From assembly GCF_002933355.1 (NCBI RefSeq), contig NZ_PDKU01000001.1, positions 62,001 to 126,000 on the forward strand: a stretch of DNA of 64,000 nt, in the 5' to 3' direction. The translations under genes were made by a program, and so were the position numbers. A model generated the notes under the pieces. That model was given only the letters and a program-made list of their open reading frames with translations, ran no database searches and was not told where the DNA came from. Shown piece by piece: positions 46,561-58,868 of the stretch (position 1 is the stretch's first letter; every line of letters begins with the position of its first letter). The DNA is from Candidatus Pantoea edessiphila. Lineage in GTDB: Bacteria; Pseudomonadota; Gammaproteobacteria; Enterobacterales; Enterobacteriaceae.

Positions 46561-47876
46561 ACACAAAAAAAGTTATTTATACTTCTGAAACACATCCCTT
46601 AACTTGGCGCTTACGTAAAGATAGGGAACCGGTATGGATTAATGAATACTGTAATAAAAATGGATATTTAGCTGCTAAAAATACTATAAAAAACATGACG
46701 TCAGAGGATATAATATCCTTAATTAAGGAATCTGGTTTAAAGGGACGAGGAGGAGCTGGTTTTCCTACTGGTCTAAAATGGAGTTTAATGCCAAAAGATG
46801 AGTTAATGAATATACGCTATTTAATATGTAATGCTGATGAAATGGAACCTGGTACTTATAAGGACCGTTTACTTATGGAACAAATTCCTCATCAATTGAT
46901 AGAAGGTATGATTATTGCTGCTTTTGCATTAAAAGCATATCGAGGTTATATTTTTTTGCGTTTTGAATACATTGAAGCAGCAGCTAATTTACGCCGTGCA
47001 ATTATTGAAGCAAATGAAGTAAATTTTTTAGGAAAAAATATTTTTTATACTGATTTTAGTTTTGAATTAATAGTTCATACAGGTGCAGGTCGTTATATTT
47101 GTGGTGAGGAAACGGCTTTAATTAACTCATTAGAAGGAAAACGTGCTAATCCCAGATCTAAACCACCTTTTCCAGCAAACGTAGGTGTTTGGGGTAAACC
47201 AACTTGTGTTAATAATGTTGAAACATTGTCAAATATACCAGCAATTTTATTAAATGGTGTTAAGTGGTATAGAAATATTTCTAAAAGTGAAGATACTGGT
47301 ACTAAAATAATGGGATTTTCTGGAAGACTTAAAAATCCTGGTCTTTGGGAGCTACCTTTCGGTATTACAGCTGGAGAAATACTTGAAGACTATGCAGGAG
47401 GCATGCAAGATGGTTTAAATTGTAAGGCTTGGCAACCTGGTGGTGCTAGTACAGATTTTTTAACTGAAAGACATCTATATTTACCTATGGAGTTTTCTAG
47501 TATAAGTAAAGCTGGTAGTCGCTTAGGAACTGCTATAGCGATGGTTGTGGATGATAAAATTAATATGGTTTCTTTATTAATTAATATTGAAAAATTTTTT
47601 GCTAGAGAATCTTGTGGTTGGTGTACACCGTGTCGAGAAGGTTTGCCATGGATTGTAAAAGTTTTAATAGCTATAGAAAATAAACAAGGTCAACCAGGAG
47701 ACATAGAAATGTTACAACAGATGTGTCATCAACTAAGCGTTGGTAAAACCTTTTGTGCACATGCTCCAGGTGCTATAGAACCGTTACAAAGTGCAATAAA
47801 ATACTTTCGTGAAGAATTTGAAGAAGGAATCTCATTACAATCTTTTAGTAACGTTAAATCTATTATTGGTATTTAA
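46557..47876 (+). CDS. nuoF: NADH-quinone oxidoreductase subunit F
   Basis: NADH- and FMN-binding subunit with 4Fe-4S cluster N3. The 439 residues (E. coli 445) have [17 protein letters not shown] (NADH), [14 protein letters not shown] (FMN), [15 protein letters not shown] and cluster cysteines in [12 protein letters not shown] plus a later FCAHAPG. Starts within the end of nuoE. Confidence 0.98.
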   Translation: MNTKKVIYTSETHPLTWRLRKDREPVWINEYCNKNGYLAAKNTIKNMTSEDIISLIKESGLKGRGGAGFPTGLKWSLMPKDELMNIRYLICNADEMEPGTYKDRLLMEQIPHQLIEGMIIAAFALKAYRGYIFLRFEYIEAAANLRRAIIEANEVNFLGKNIFYTDFSFELIVHTGAGRYICGEETALINSLEGKRANPRSKPPFPANVGVWGKPTCVNNVETLSNIPAILLNGVKWYRNISKSEDTGTKIMGFSGRLKNPGLWELPFGITAGEILEDYAGGMQDGLNCKAWQPGGASTDFLTERHLYLPMEFSSISKAGSRLGTAIAMVVDDKINMVSLLINIEKFFARESCGWCTPCREGLPWIVKVLIAIENKQGQPGDIEMLQQMCHQLSVGKTFCAHAPGAIEPLQSAIKYFREEFEEGISLQSFSNVKSIIGI

Positions 47877-47971
47877 TATAATATTTTATATAAATAAATA
47901 TCTTTTCAATGTTTTTTAAACAAAAATATTATGAATAATTATTCTAATAATCTTTATGGAAGAACGTCACT

Positions 47972-50698
47972 ATGGCTATAATCCATGTAGACGGTAAAAA
48001 ATATAATGTTAAAGAAACAGACAACTTATTACAAGCTTGTTTATCTGTTGGTCTTAACATTCCTTATTTTTGTTGGCATCCTGCTCTTGGAAGTGTTGGT
48101 GCTTGTCGTCAATGTGCTATAAAACAATTCCAAAATACTGATGATAAAATTGGCCGAGTTGTAATGTCTTGTATGACTCCAGCTTGTGATGGAAGTATCA
48201 TTTCAATTGATGATATTGAAGTAAAACAATTTCGCAAAGATATCATCGAATTATTGATGATTAATCATCCGCATGATTGCCCTGTTTGTCAAGAAGGTGG
48301 AAATTGTCATCTACAAGATATGACAGTCATGACTGGTCATAAATTACGCCGTTATCGCTTTAAAAAACGTACTTATAATAATCAAAATTTAAGTCCTTTT
48401 ATGTTTCATGAAATGAATCGATGTATTACTTGTTATCGTTGCATACGTTATTACAACGATTATGCTGACGGAAAATGCTTAGGAGTTTATGGAGCTAATA
48501 GTAATATTTATTTTGGTTGTGTAGAAGGTAAAGTTCTTGAAAATGAATTTTCTGGTAATTTAATTGAAGTATGTCCAACTGGTGTGTTTACAGATAAAAT
48601 TAGTTCACAAAATTACAATCGTAAATGGGATATACAATTTGCACCGAGTATATGTCAACAATGTAGTATTGGTTGTAATATTAGCGTTGGAGAGCGTTAT
48701 GGTAAATTATGTAGAATTGATAATCGTTACCATGGTTCTATAAATCATTATTTTATTTGTGATCTTGGACGTTTTGGATACGATTATATAAATCGTAAAG
48801 ATCGACCTTACCAACCTAAATACTTAAGAGAAAACAATTGGATTACACTTGATTTAGAACAAGCAATTAATATAAGTGCTGATCTTATAAAAAAAGCTAA
48901 TAGAGTCATTGGTATTGGTTCTTCACGTGCTAGTATTGAAAGTAATTTTGCATTGAAAAAATTAGTGGGTTCTGAAAATTTTTCTACTGGTGTTTTAGAT
49001 ATTGAACAAGTATGTGTTGAAACAGTGGTAAAGATATTACGTGATGGAGGTATTCATACTCCTTCTCTACGCGAAATTGAAAGTTATGATGCTATATTGG
49101 TATTGGGAGAAGATATTACTCAAGTAGGTGCAAGACTTGCTCTTTCTATACGTCAAGCAGTTAAAGGTAAAGTTAGAAGCTTAGCTAAAGATTATAAAAT
49201 ACCTGATTGGCATATGGCAGCAGTTTTTAATATTGGTCAAAACAGTAAATATCCTTTATTTTTAACTAATATAAAAAGAACAAAACTTGACGATATTGCA
49301 GATTGGAGCTATTACGCATCTATTGAAGACCAAGCGCGTTTTGGATTTGCTGTTGCTAATGCGTTAAATTCAAATGCTCCATCAGTTGATCATTTAGAAA
49401 TAAATTTACAAAATAAAATATATAAGGTAGTAAAAGCGTTAATAAACGCAAAAAAACCGTTAATTATTTCTGGTACTCATTCGGGTAATACGGCAATAAT
49501 AGAAGCTGCTGCTAATATAGCCAAAGCTTTAAAGTGTAGAGGTAGTGAAGTTGGAATAACATTATTAGTTAGTAACGTGAATAGTATTGGTCTTCAATTA
49601 TTAGGCGGAAATACTTTAGATAAGGCTTTGGAACAATTTAATCATAATAAAGCTAATTTATTAATTGTGATGGAAAATGATTTATATCGTTATGCACCAA
49701 AATTATTGTTAGAAACTGTACTTGCAAACCCTAGTAATGTTATTGTTGTTGATCATCAAAATACTCTTACAGTAAAAAAAGCTGGATTAGTACTTTCTAC
49801 AGCTAGTTATGCTGAGAGTAGTGGAACTGTAATTAATAATGAAGGTAGAGCACAGCGTTTTTTTCAAGTTTATAATCCATCTTATTATTATGATGATGAT
49901 AAAATCATAATTCCCACAAGTTGGAATTGGTTGCATTCTATACATAGTAAAATTCAAAATAAAGATAAAACCTGGACAAACTTAGATGATGTAATTGATT
50001 CAATAACTACTGAATTACCTCATTTGAATAAAATTAAAAATGCAGCACCTGATTCTAATTTTCGTATTCAAGGGCAAAAAATAGCAAGAATTCCATGCCG
50101 TGCTAGTGGACGTACAGCAACAAGAGCCCATATAAGTATTCACGAACCGCGTCAACCTCAAGACTTAGATACTATGTTTACTTTTTCCATGGAAGGAAAT
50201 AATCAATTAAAAACATCAAGTTCTCAAATTCCTTTTGCTTGGTCTCCTGGTTGGAATTCTGCTCAAGCTTGGAATAAATTTCAAGATAAAATATGGGGAA
50301 ATTTGCTTAACGGTAATCCTGGTATACGTCTATTTAATAATGATAATAGTAAAAAGATTCGTTGGTTTAATATCATACCTGATTCATTTATTACTGATAG
50401 TTTACGGTTGACCCCTACTTATCAACTTATATTAAGCCAGGAAATGTCTCAGCGTTCTTCAATTTTTAATAAGATTCAAGTACAACCTATGCTTATTTTT
50501 AGTCAAAAAGATGCTATTAAACTAGGTTTCCATCAAGGTATAACTGTTGAATTTATTTGTATAAATGAAACATGGCGTTTCCCAATCAAAATTTCTTCTA
50601 CTTTGCCATCTGGTTTAGTAGGATTGCCTTTAGGTATGCCTGGAATACCCTTATTTTTAATAAACAAGAAAATTTCTAATTTAAGGAAAATAGAGTGA
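47972..50698 (+). CDS. nuoG: NADH-quinone oxidoreductase subunit G
   Basis: Large peripheral subunit holding several iron-sulfur clusters. The 908 residues equal E. coli. The N-terminal 2Fe-2S site is [34 protein letters not shown] and [12 protein letters not shown] carry the next clusters; CQQCSIGC with a later Cys is the extra N7 site. A molybdopterin-like fold follows ([13 protein letters not shown]-type part near 710 and C-terminal domain). The 95-base gap before it has no gene. Confidence 0.97.
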   Translation: MAIIHVDGKKYNVKETDNLLQACLSVGLNIPYFCWHPALGSVGACRQCAIKQFQNTDDKIGRVVMSCMTPACDGSIISIDDIEVKQFRKDIIELLMINHPHDCPVCQEGGNCHLQDMTVMTGHKLRRYRFKKRTYNNQNLSPFMFHEMNRCITCYRCIRYYNDYADGKCLGVYGANSNIYFGCVEGKVLENEFSGNLIEVCPTGVFTDKISSQNYNRKWDIQFAPSICQQCSIGCNISVGERYGKLCRIDNRYHGSINHYFICDLGRFGYDYINRKDRPYQPKYLRENNWITLDLEQAINISADLIKKANRVIGIGSSRASIESNFALKKLVGSENFSTGVLDIEQVCVETVVKILRDGGIHTPSLREIESYDAILVLGEDITQVGARLALSIRQAVKGKVRSLAKDYKIPDWHMAAVFNIGQNSKYPLFLTNIKRTKLDDIADWSYYASIEDQARFGFAVANALNSNAPSVDHLEINLQNKIYKVVKALINAKKPLIISGTHSGNTAIIEAAANIAKALKCRGSEVGITLLVSNVNSIGLQLLGGNTLDKALEQFNHNKANLLIVMENDLYRYAPKLLLETVLANPSNVIVVDHQNTLTVKKAGLVLSTASYAESSGTVINNEGRAQRFFQVYNPSYYYDDDKIIIPTSWNWLHSIHSKIQNKDKTWTNLDDVIDSITTELPHLNKIKNAAPDSNFRIQGQKIARIPCRASGRTATRAHISIHEPRQPQDLDTMFTFSMEGNNQLKTSSSQIPFAWSPGWNSAQAWNKFQDKIWGNLLNGNPGIRLFNNDNSKKIRWFNIIPDSFITDSLRLTPTYQLILSQEMSQRSSIFNKIQVQPMLIFSQKDAIKLGFHQGITVEFICINETWRFPIKISSTLPSGLVGLPLGMPGIPLFLINKKISNLRKIE

Positions 50699-51669
50699 TG
50701 GTTTTTTCAACTAATATTTCTGTTATACTATTTTCTGTTATTAAAGCTACTATCATTTTTTTTATGGTGCTGGTTTATGGTGCATCTATGAGTTTTTATG
50801 AACGCCGAGTATTGGGTCTATTTCAGAATCGTTATGGGCCTAATAGGGTTGGTTGGGGTGGTTCGCTACAATTGTTTGCAGACATGATCAAAATTTTTTT
50901 TAAGGAAGATTGGATTCCAGTTTTTTGTGATCGACTATTTTTTATATTAGCACCAATTATTACTTTTGCGTCTATGCTGCTAACTTTTGTTATAGTTCCT
51001 ATTTCACCTGATTGGGTAGTTATTAACTTAAACATTGGTGTTTTATTTTTTTTAATGATGGCCGGATTATCAGTTTATGGAATTTTATTTGCAGGATGGT
51101 CAAGTAACAATAAATATTCTTTACTTGGATCAGTAAGATCTTGTGCACAAATATTAAGTTATGAAGTATTTCTTGGTTTATCAATTATGGGTGTAATTAT
51201 ACAGTCAGGTTCCTTTAATATAAATGATATAGTTAACAATCAAAAAAATATTTGGAATATTATTCCTCAATTTTTTGGTTTTTTAACTTTCTTTATTGCT
51301 GGTACTGCAGTTTGTCACCGTCATCCTTTTGATCAACCAGAATCTGAACAAGAATTAGCTGATGGTTATCATATTGAATATTCTGGTATGAAATTTGGCC
51401 TATTTTTTATTGGTGAATATATATCAATGACTACTATTTCAGCTATGATAATTACTTTGTTTTTTGGTGGTTGGCAAGGTCCATACTTGTTACCTTGCTT
51501 ATGGTTCATAATTAAAACTATGATTTGTACAACTATATTCATTTTGATTCGCGCATCCTTACCACGTCCAAGGTATGATCAAATATTATCATTTGGTTGG
51601 AAGCTGTGTTTACCTTTAACTTTAATAAATTTATTGGCAACTGGTGCATTAGTTCTTTATACACGGTAA
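50695..51669 (+). CDS. nuoH: NADH-quinone oxidoreductase subunit H
   Basis: Membrane subunit forming part of the quinone chamber, about eight membrane segments. The 324 residues (E. coli 325) contain [53 protein letters not shown] and the [11 protein letters not shown] motif. GTG at 50695 and ATG at 50698 are adjacent in-frame starts; GTG gives the family length and better spacing from AAGGA. It overlaps the nuoG stop. Confidence 0.97.
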   Translation: MMVFSTNISVILFSVIKATIIFFMVLVYGASMSFYERRVLGLFQNRYGPNRVGWGGSLQLFADMIKIFFKEDWIPVFCDRLFFILAPIITFASMLLTFVIVPISPDWVVINLNIGVLFFLMMAGLSVYGILFAGWSSNNKYSLLGSVRSCAQILSYEVFLGLSIMGVIIQSGSFNINDIVNNQKNIWNIIPQFFGFLTFFIAGTAVCHRHPFDQPESEQELADGYHIEYSGMKFGLFFIGEYISMTTISAMIITLFFGGWQGPYLLPCLWFIIKTMICTTIFILIRASLPRPRYDQILSFGWKLCLPLTLINLLATGALVLYTR

Positions 51670-51691
51670 TATAGAAGAAGGATAATAATAA

Positions 51692-52234
51692 ATGACTTTT
51701 AGAAATATTATCGTTGGCTTAGGAACGATAATACGAAGTATATTTATGACAGCCATGAATGCGTTTGCAAAACGAGAAACACAGATGTATCCTGAAGAAA
51801 AAGTATATTTACCACCTCGTTATAGAGGAAGAATAGTATTAACTCGTGATCCTGATGGTAAAGAAAGATGTGTTGCATGTAATTTATGTTCAGTTGCATG
51901 TCCTGTCGGTTGTATTGCGTTAAAAAAGAATGAAACTTCAGATGGTAGATGGTATCCAGAATTTTTTAGAATTAATTTTTCAAGATGTATTTTCTGTGGC
52001 TTATGTGAAGAAGCCTGTCCAACAACTGCAATTCAATTAATACCTGATTTTGAGTTAAGTGAATTTAAACGTCAAGATTTAGTATATGAAAAAGATGATC
52101 TCCTCATTTCTGGTCCTGGTAAATATCCAGAGTATAATTTTTATAGAATGACAGGTATATCAATAAAGGGAAAAAGTAAAGGTGAAGCTGAAAATGAGGA
52201 AATTCCAATTGATATTAAAAATTTATTACCTTAA
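51692..52234 (+). CDS. nuoI: NADH-quinone oxidoreductase subunit I
   Basis: Ferredoxin-like subunit with two 4Fe-4S clusters (N6a, N6b). The 180 residues equal E. coli. Both CxxCxxCxxxCP motifs are intact: [12 protein letters not shown] and [17 protein letters not shown] lies before ATG. Confidence 0.98.
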   Translation: MTFRNIIVGLGTIIRSIFMTAMNAFAKRETQMYPEEKVYLPPRYRGRIVLTRDPDGKERCVACNLCSVACPVGCIALKKNETSDGRWYPEFFRINFSRCIFCGLCEEACPTTAIQLIPDFELSEFKRQDLVYEKDDLLISGPGKYPEYNFYRMTGISIKGKSKGEAENEEIPIDIKNLLP

Positions 52235-52252
52235 TAACGGGGGTAATAGGTA

Positions 52253-52762
52253 ATGGAGCAATTAATATTTTACTTTTTTAGCATTTTAGCAGTTACAACT
52301 ACTTTGTGTGCTGTTTTTCATACGAATCCAATATATATGCTATTATATTTAATCACTTCATTGTTGTCAATTTCCTGTATTTATTTTTTAATAGGAGCCT
52401 ATTTTATTGGTGCTTTAGAAGTGATTATTTATGCTGGTGCAATTATGGTTTTATTCGTTTTTGTTGTAATGATGTTAAATTTAGGTAAAATTACTGAACA
52501 AAAAGAACGTAAATGGTTAAAATCTTCTAAATGGATCATTCCAACTGTTGTATCTGTTTTATTATTATCTGTATTTATATTTTTTATAATCATAACTGAC
52601 GATAAAATGATCGTTAGAAAAGTGTTTAATGCAAAAGAAATTGGTATTAGTTTGTTTAATCACTATATGTTAGTGGTGGAATTAGTATCAATATTACTCT
52701 TAGCTAGTTTGATAGTTTCATTACATATTGGAAGAAAAGAATATAAATTGTTTAATAAGTAA
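52253..52762 (+). CDS. nuoJ: NADH-quinone oxidoreductase subunit J
   Basis: Membrane subunit with five hydrophobic segments. The 169 residues (E. coli 184) have the conserved GALEVIIYAGAIMVLFVFVVMMLNLG segment that includes the pi-bulge helix. The C-terminus is about 15 residues shorter than in E. coli. Confidence 0.96.
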   Translation: MEQLIFYFFSILAVTTTLCAVFHTNPIYMLLYLITSLLSISCIYFLIGAYFIGALEVIIYAGAIMVLFVFVVMMLNLGKITEQKERKWLKSSKWIIPTVVSVLLLSVFIFFIIITDDKMIVRKVFNAKEIGISLFNHYMLVVELVSILLLASLIVSLHIGRKEYKLFNK

Positions 52763-52793
52763 TTTTTAGATTAAAAAATCACAAGGAGTCTTC

Positions 52794-53093
52794 ATGATTA
52801 ATTTACAACATGGATTAATCCTTGCCATAATACTATTTATAATTGGATTAACTTCCCTAATAATACGTCGTAATCTGTTATTTACTTTAGTTGGATTAGA
52901 GATAATGATTAATGCTGCAGCATTAGCATTAGTATGTGTTGGTAGTTCTTGGGGACAAGTTGATGGTCAAATAATGTATATAATGGCTGTCAGTCTTGCT
53001 GCTTCTGAAGCCAGTATTGGTTTAGCTTTATTAATACAACTTCATCGATATAAATCTTTAAATATTGATTCTATGAGTGAGATGCACGGATGA
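52794..53093 (+). CDS. nuoK: NADH-quinone oxidoreductase subunit K
   Basis: Three-helix membrane subunit of the proton path; 99 residues (E. coli 100). The conserved [15 protein letters not shown] segment carries the buried Glu, and the second Glu is in [17 protein letters not shown] precedes ATG. The stop overlaps the nuoL start (ATGA). Confidence 0.97.
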   Translation: MINLQHGLILAIILFIIGLTSLIIRRNLLFTLVGLEIMINAAALALVCVGSSWGQVDGQIMYIMAVSLAASEASIGLALLIQLHRYKSLNIDSMSEMHG

Positions 53094-54922
53094 ATCTTAT
53101 TTATTTAACTATACTTTTTCCGCTATTAGGTTTTTTATTATTATCTTTCTCTTGTGGATATTGGTCAGATAAAACATCAGCATTGATTGGTGTAGGTTCT
53201 ATAGGCTTATCAAGTATAGTAACTATATTAATAGGGTATAGTTTTTTTATTAACAATCAAATTCCATATACACAAGTATTGTGGAATTGGATACATATCA
53301 ATAATTTTAATGTTAGTATTAAGTTTATTTTAGATGGTTTATCTTTAATAATGTTATGCATAGTTAGTATGATAGGATTCTTAATACATTTGTTTTCATC
53401 TTGGTATATGCAAGGAAAAGAAGGTTTTTCACGTTTTTTTGCATATACTAATTTATTTATAGCTAGCATGATTGTATTAGTGTTAGCTGACAATTTGATA
53501 CTAATGTTTCTTGGGTGGGAATGTGTTGGATTTTGTTCTTACTTACTTATTGGTTTTTATTATAGTAGTGAAAAAAATTGCATGGCTGCCATAAAAGCTT
53601 TCGTTACTACTAGAATTGGAGATGTATTTCTTATTATTGCATTATTTATGATATATAACGAATTAGGTACTTTAAATTTTAGTGATATATCAAACATAGC
53701 AAAATTAAGTTTAATTCATAATAATTATACTATTTCATTAATTACGTTAATGTTGTTAGCAGGTGCTGTAGGAAAATCTGCACAATTACCTCTACAAACA
53801 TGGCTACCTGATGCTATGGCTGGGCCAACTCCAGTTTCAGCTTTAATTCATGCTGCTACTATGGTTACTGCGGGAGTGTATTTAATAGCACGTATCCATT
53901 GCTTATTTCTATTGACACCAAAAATACTATATTTGATCAGTATTATAGGTGTTATTACTCTTACAATAGCAAGTTGTTCTGCTATAGTACAAACTGATGT
54001 TAAACGTATTCTTGCATATTCTACTATGAGTCAAATTGGTTATATGTTTGTAGCTTTAGGTTCAAAAGCTTGGGATGTTGCTGTTTTTCATTTGATGACT
54101 CATGCATTTTTTAAAGCTTTATTATTTTTATCTTCAGGTGCTCTTATTTTAGAATGTAATCATGAACGTAATATTTTTAAAATGGGTGGATTAAAGAAAA
54201 ACCTTCCCTTTTTGTATGTTTGTTTTTTAGTAGGAGGCTCTTCCTTAGCTTCTATTCCATTAATTACTTCAGGATTTTATAGTAAAGAAAAGATTATTTT
54301 TAGCTCACTATCTAATGATGACATTATTATAATGTTAGTTTGTTTATGCGGTACTTTATTAACCGCTATATATACATTTCGTATGATTTTTAATATATTT
54401 CATGGTGAAGAAAAAATAATAATAAAGAAAAAATACACAGGTATTAACTACTATATACCTTTAATTACACTTTTATTATTATCAACTTTTATTGGTGCAT
54501 TAATAAAACCATCATTAGAAAATATATATCCTAAACACAATTTTCATGAAACTAGTAAATGGACATTAGAAATCATTTCTAGTATATTAATTGTTGTTGG
54601 TATTTTAATGTCTAGGATCTTGTTTTTGAAAAAAATTAATATTAATAATAGCACTTATGGCAAGTTTCTTCATGCTTTGTGGTATCAAGCATGGGGATTT
54701 GATTGGATATATAGCAAATTATTTATTAAACCATATATTTCAATTGCAAGTATTTTAAAAAACGATCCTTTAAAAAATTTATTTGATTTTCCAATACTAT
54801 TATTACGTCTTGTTAATAAAGTTTTACTAATTAGTGAAAGTGGATATTTGAGATGGTATATCTTATCCATAAGCATAAGTACTTTGGCATTAATTACTAT
54901 AATTTTAATAAAAATTATATAA
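53090..54922 (+). CDS. nuoL: NADH-quinone oxidoreductase subunit L
   Basis: Antiporter-like proton-pumping subunit with a long lateral helix. The 610 residues (E. coli 613) have [19 protein letters not shown] with the key Glu, [37 protein letters not shown] with the key Lys, and [13 protein letters not shown]. The C-terminal amphipathic region (from about 490) is diverged, but the reading frame runs to the end. Confidence 0.97.
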   Translation: MNLIYLTILFPLLGFLLLSFSCGYWSDKTSALIGVGSIGLSSIVTILIGYSFFINNQIPYTQVLWNWIHINNFNVSIKFILDGLSLIMLCIVSMIGFLIHLFSSWYMQGKEGFSRFFAYTNLFIASMIVLVLADNLILMFLGWECVGFCSYLLIGFYYSSEKNCMAAIKAFVTTRIGDVFLIIALFMIYNELGTLNFSDISNIAKLSLIHNNYTISLITLMLLAGAVGKSAQLPLQTWLPDAMAGPTPVSALIHAATMVTAGVYLIARIHCLFLLTPKILYLISIIGVITLTIASCSAIVQTDVKRILAYSTMSQIGYMFVALGSKAWDVAVFHLMTHAFFKALLFLSSGALILECNHERNIFKMGGLKKNLPFLYVCFLVGGSSLASIPLITSGFYSKEKIIFSSLSNDDIIIMLVCLCGTLLTAIYTFRMIFNIFHGEEKIIIKKKYTGINYYIPLITLLLLSTFIGALIKPSLENIYPKHNFHETSKWTLEIISSILIVVGILMSRILFLKKININNSTYGKFLHALWYQAWGFDWIYSKLFIKPYISIASILKNDPLKNLFDFPILLLRLVNKVLLISESGYLRWYILSISISTLALITIILIKII

Positions 54923-54978
54923 TAACATGTTGGTAGAAAATACTTTAATAAAAAATTATTTATAAAGGAATATACGCT

Positions 54979-56478
54979 GTGTTACTACTTTGGCTTATTA
55001 TAATTCCTTTTATTGGTGGAATTATATGTTGCTTGACTAGTTTTGTTAATGTAAAAATACCTCGCTTAATTGCTATAGTATCTGTAGTGTTTATTTTATT
55101 GATTTCTTTAAAAATTTGGATAAATGGATATTATTCTATGGTTGGTGCTTCTAGTATTCCTAGATGGCAGTTAATTTTTTGCGTACCGTGGATTTCAAGG
55201 TTTGGTATTAGTTTTAATTTAGCATTAGATGGTCTCTCTTTATCGATGTTGATATTAACTGGTTTTTTAGGTTTGATAGCAATTCTTTCTTCATGGAATG
55301 AAATAGAAAAACATCAAGGATTTTTTTATTTAAATTTAATGTGTGTTTTAGGTGGTATTATTGGAGTTTTCCTTTCTATTGATATGTTTTTATTTTTCTT
55401 TTTTTGGGAAATAATGCTTATTCCAATGTGTTTTCTTATTTCATTATGGGGATATAAAGGATCTAATATAAAAACCAGAGTTGATGCAGCTACTAAGTTT
55501 TTTATATATACTCAAATTTCCGGTTTAATTATGTTATTGGCTATTTTTGGGTTAGTATTTATATACTATGAATCAACAGGGGTATGGACATTTAATTATG
55601 AAAATTTATTACATACTCCAATGTCTCATAATATTGAATACATAATAATGCTAGGGTTTTTCATAGCATTTGTAATCAAACTACCAGTAGTCCCTTTTCA
55701 TAATTGGTTAATAGATACTCATAGCCAAACACCAATTTGTGGTTCTGTAGATCTAATAGGTATTTTAATAAAAACATCTGTTTATGGATTGATGCGTTTT
55801 TGTTTACCCTTATTTCCACATGTATCGCATGAATTTATACCAATTCAGATGTGTTTAGGCCTTATTAATATTTTTTACGGAGCTTGGATGGCATTTTCAC
55901 AGACAGATATGAAACGTTTGATTGCTTATAGTTCAGTTTCACATATGGGTTTCATATTAATTGCGCTTGGTACTAACAGTGAATTAGCACTTCAGGGTAT
56001 AGTAATTCAAATGCTAGCACATAGTATTTCAACTGCTGCATTATTTATTTTATGTGGTCAATTATATCAACGTCTCTATACCCGTGATATAGATAAAATG
56101 GGTGATTTATGGTCTAAAATAAATTGGATTCCCGGTTTTTCAATGTTTTTTATAGCAGCTAACTTAGGTTTGCCAGGTACTGGAAATTTTATAGGTGAAT
56201 TTTTAATTCTCATGGGCAGTTTTAAAACAATGCCTATTATTATTATTATTGCAACTTTTGGATTAGTATTTTCTTCCATTTATTCATTAATAATGATCTA
56301 TTATGTTTATCATGGGACTTCAAAATCTAATATCAATTTATCACGAATCTCATTACGTGAATTTATAATTATTGGAATATTAGTTATCGCTCTAATATTC
56401 TTAGGTTTATATCCACAACCTATCTTAGATCTTTCATATAGTTCAATAACTAATATTCAAAAATATTTAATTGTTTAA
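54979..56478 (+). CDS. nuoM: NADH-quinone oxidoreductase subunit M
   Basis: Antiporter-like proton-pumping subunit, about 14 membrane segments. The 499 residues (E. coli 509) start at GTG 54979 behind AAGGAA. Conserved: FFWEIMLIPMCFLI with the key Glu, LPVVPFHNWLIDTHSQTPICGSVDLIGILIKTSVYG, and AYSSVSHMGF. Part of a complete set of pumping subunits. Confidence 0.97.
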   Translation: MLLLWLIIIPFIGGIICCLTSFVNVKIPRLIAIVSVVFILLISLKIWINGYYSMVGASSIPRWQLIFCVPWISRFGISFNLALDGLSLSMLILTGFLGLIAILSSWNEIEKHQGFFYLNLMCVLGGIIGVFLSIDMFLFFFFWEIMLIPMCFLISLWGYKGSNIKTRVDAATKFFIYTQISGLIMLLAIFGLVFIYYESTGVWTFNYENLLHTPMSHNIEYIIMLGFFIAFVIKLPVVPFHNWLIDTHSQTPICGSVDLIGILIKTSVYGLMRFCLPLFPHVSHEFIPIQMCLGLINIFYGAWMAFSQTDMKRLIAYSSVSHMGFILIALGTNSELALQGIVIQMLAHSISTAALFILCGQLYQRLYTRDIDKMGDLWSKINWIPGFSMFFIAANLGLPGTGNFIGEFLILMGSFKTMPIIIIIATFGLVFSSIYSLIMIYYVYHGTSKSNINLSRISLREFIIIGILVIALIFLGLYPQPILDLSYSSITNIQKYLIV

Positions 56479-56505
56479 GTCCTAATAACAAGGCTAAAAT
56501 ATATC

Positions 56506-57984
56506 ATGATAACATTGCCTAATCAATTAATAGCATCGTTTCCATTAATAATTATTGGATTTACAATATTGATTGTATTGATTTCCATATCTGTTAAAAG
56601 AAATCATTTTTTTATCGCCTTGGTTACATCTATTAATTTAGGATTTTCATTATTATCGCTTTATTTTGTAAACAAAGTTTCTGAAATCAAAATAATGTCT
56701 TTACTATATATAGATAATTATTCTATTTTTTATATAGCATTGATAATTATATCAAGTTTATCAACTTGTATTTTTGCTTATATTTGGTTAAGTAAATTTT
56801 TAGATCATAAAGAAGAATTTTACTTATTAATATTAATTTCAAGTTTAGGTGGTATTATCTTATCTAGTACTAATAATTTCGTAACTTTATTTTTAGGTAT
56901 AGAATTATTATCTTTGCCTTTATTTGGTTTAATTGGTTATAATTTTTATAAAAAAATTTCTTTAGAAGCATCTATAAAATATACCATTTTATCAACGGTA
57001 GCTTCTTCTTTTTTGCTATTTGGTATTGCTTTAGTTTACTCTGAATCTGGAAGTTTAAACTATATAGTAATAGGTAAAAGATTCACTTCTGATTTGCTAA
57101 TATACAAACCACTATTTTTAGTTGGTTTTTGTATGATTATTACAAGCCTTGGATTTAAATTGTCTTTAGTACCCTTTCATCTCTGGACACCAGATGTTTA
57201 TCAAGGAGCACCTACTTCAATTTCCTGTTTCTTATCTACAGTTAGTAAAATGTCTATATTTAGTACTATTACAAAGTTATTTATTTATATTCCTATTACA
57301 AATAGCATAATTATTGCAAATATCTTAATTATCATAGCTTTTATGTCAATAATTTTCGGTAATATTATGGCTGTGTTTCAAACAAACATAAAGAGATTAT
57401 TAGGTTATTCATCAATTTCTCATATTGGATATTTATTAATATCATTAATTACCATAAAGCAAAATCAGTTATCTTTAGAAAGTTCTGGAATTTATATGAT
57501 TGGGTATTTATTCAGTAATTTAGGAATATTTGGGATAATTATTTTAATTTCAAAAATTTATGATAAGGATGATAGTGATATAGATGATAATTTTATGAAC
57601 TATTACCGTGGTTTATTTTGGTATGATCCTTATTTATGTTTGGTTATGACTATAATGTTATTATCATTAGCAGGAATTCCAATTACTTTAGGATTTATTG
57701 GAAAATTTTATATTATTTCAATAAGCATAATGACACATTTATGGTGGTTAGTAGGAGGAATATTAATTAGTAGCATAATAGGTGTTTATTATTATTTAAG
57801 GATAATCCTTAATCTCTATATGATTCCTTTGAAAACAAATCAAAAGATTATATCTAATGATTGTTGTTTAAAACCAATAAAAATAACATTATTTTTATAT
57901 TCAACTTTGACTATTATGTTAGGTATTTACCCTCAACCTTTGATAGATTTAATCCTGTCCATACATCCCAGGATGTATTATTAA
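56506..57984 (+). CDS. nuoN: NADH-quinone oxidoreductase subunit N
   Basis: Third antiporter-like subunit; 492 residues (E. coli 485). Conserved: FLGIELLSLPLFGLIGY, LSLVPFHLWTPDVYQGAPTSISCFLSTVSK and GYSSISHIGYLLISL. It is the least conserved of the three antiporter-like subunits but has no frameshift. The stop overlaps a short hairpin (ATACATC/GATGTAT, 57961-57978), which could be the operon terminator but has only a weak T-tract. Confidence 0.96.
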   Translation: MITLPNQLIASFPLIIIGFTILIVLISISVKRNHFFIALVTSINLGFSLLSLYFVNKVSEIKIMSLLYIDNYSIFYIALIIISSLSTCIFAYIWLSKFLDHKEEFYLLILISSLGGIILSSTNNFVTLFLGIELLSLPLFGLIGYNFYKKISLEASIKYTILSTVASSFLLFGIALVYSESGSLNYIVIGKRFTSDLLIYKPLFLVGFCMIITSLGFKLSLVPFHLWTPDVYQGAPTSISCFLSTVSKMSIFSTITKLFIYIPITNSIIIANILIIIAFMSIIFGNIMAVFQTNIKRLLGYSSISHIGYLLISLITIKQNQLSLESSGIYMIGYLFSNLGIFGIIILISKIYDKDDSDIDDNFMNYYRGLFWYDPYLCLVMTIMLLSLAGIPITLGFIGKFYIISISIMTHLWWLVGGILISSIIGVYYYLRIILNLYMIPLKTNQKIISNDCCLKPIKITLFLYSTLTIMLGIYPQPLIDLILSIHPRMYY

Positions 57985-58286
57985 TATTGATTAAATAAGT
58001 TAATTGATTACTAGTTTCATAACACTGTGATAATTTTATTTTCATTAAATTTCGAATAGTATTTTGTAATATGTTTTTATAAATTTTAAAATAATAGCAA
58101 TTAGTATAAATCAAATGTTAAATTGCATTTGAATTTACTTATTAAAACTACTAATATATTATATTAAATTAATATTATAATCTTACTATAATAATTTAAT
58201 ATCAAATTTTGTTATTGATATAACAATTAAAGTTTGAGTTTAGTATGTAGTTAGCAGTGCTTAAAATTTTTACCGAGGACGGAAAA
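57985..58286. other. Gene-free gap between nuoN and elaB
   Basis: About 300 A/T-rich bases. In E. coli elaC (ribonuclease BN) and elaD lie in this area; no fragment was recognised. GAGGACGGA at 58275-58283 is the elaB ribosome site. Confidence 0.6.
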
Positions 58287-58598
58287 ATGTTAAAAAAAAC
58301 TATATCTTCTGAAGGTACTGTAATTGATGATTTAGCACTAATGACTGATACGCTAGAAGAAGTCTTAAAATCATCCGGTGATTTATCTGATCAAAAATAT
58401 ATTGATTTAAAAAAGAAAGCAGAAAAAATTTTACAAAATGTCACATCACGAACGAATAAAACATCTAATGATTACTATTATAAAGTAAAAAAAACCGCTT
58501 ATTGTATAGATGACTATTTACATGAAAAACCATGGCATGGTGTAGGCATAGGTGTTTTTATAGGATTCTTAGCTGGTTTATTATTAATAAACCGATAA
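58287..58598 (+). CDS. elaB: ElaB/YqjD/DUF883-type membrane-anchored ribosome-associated protein
   Basis: Small tail-anchored protein; E. coli ElaB and YqjD bind ribosomes and the inner membrane in stationary phase. From ATG 58287 it has 103 residues (E. coli 101): IDDLALMTDTLEEVLKSSGDLSDQKY, then a helical middle, YCIDDYLHEKPWHGVGIG and one C-terminal membrane segment ending in Arg. The longer reading from a GTG at 58257 adds ten unmatched residues. It lies between nuo and gyrA, as in E. coli. Confidence 0.9.
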   Translation: MLKKTISSEGTVIDDLALMTDTLEEVLKSSGDLSDQKYIDLKKKAEKILQNVTSRTNKTSNDYYYKVKKTAYCIDDYLHEKPWHGVGIGVFIGFLAGLLLINR

Positions 58599-58611
58599 TC
58601 TTATTCTTTAG

Positions 58612-58645
58612 AATAAACGGTGAGTTCATATACTCGCCGTTTATT
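58612..58645 (+). terminator. Strong hairpin terminator after elaB
   Basis: Thirteen-base arms (58612-58624 and 58633-58645; AATAAACGG...CCGTTTATT) with one G-T pair and an 8-base loop, starting 14 bases after the elaB stop. The 3' arm ends in TTTATT and continues TTGATATTTG. It is the clearest Rho-independent-type structure in the window. Confidence 0.8.
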
Positions 58646-58868
58646 TTGATATTTGTTTAGTTAATTAATTGTAATGCATTATTGTATTATATGGCAATAT
58701 ACAATATATTTTAATGGTCAATAATAATTTATTAAAATATGATTAGATAAATAATTTAGAGCAGTAATAGTAATTATCACTTTTATTTGATATTATCGGA
58801 ATTTACAATAAATTTAATATAATGCTAGAAAAACAATTTAAACAGTAGATCAGGGGATAGTTAGCTCA

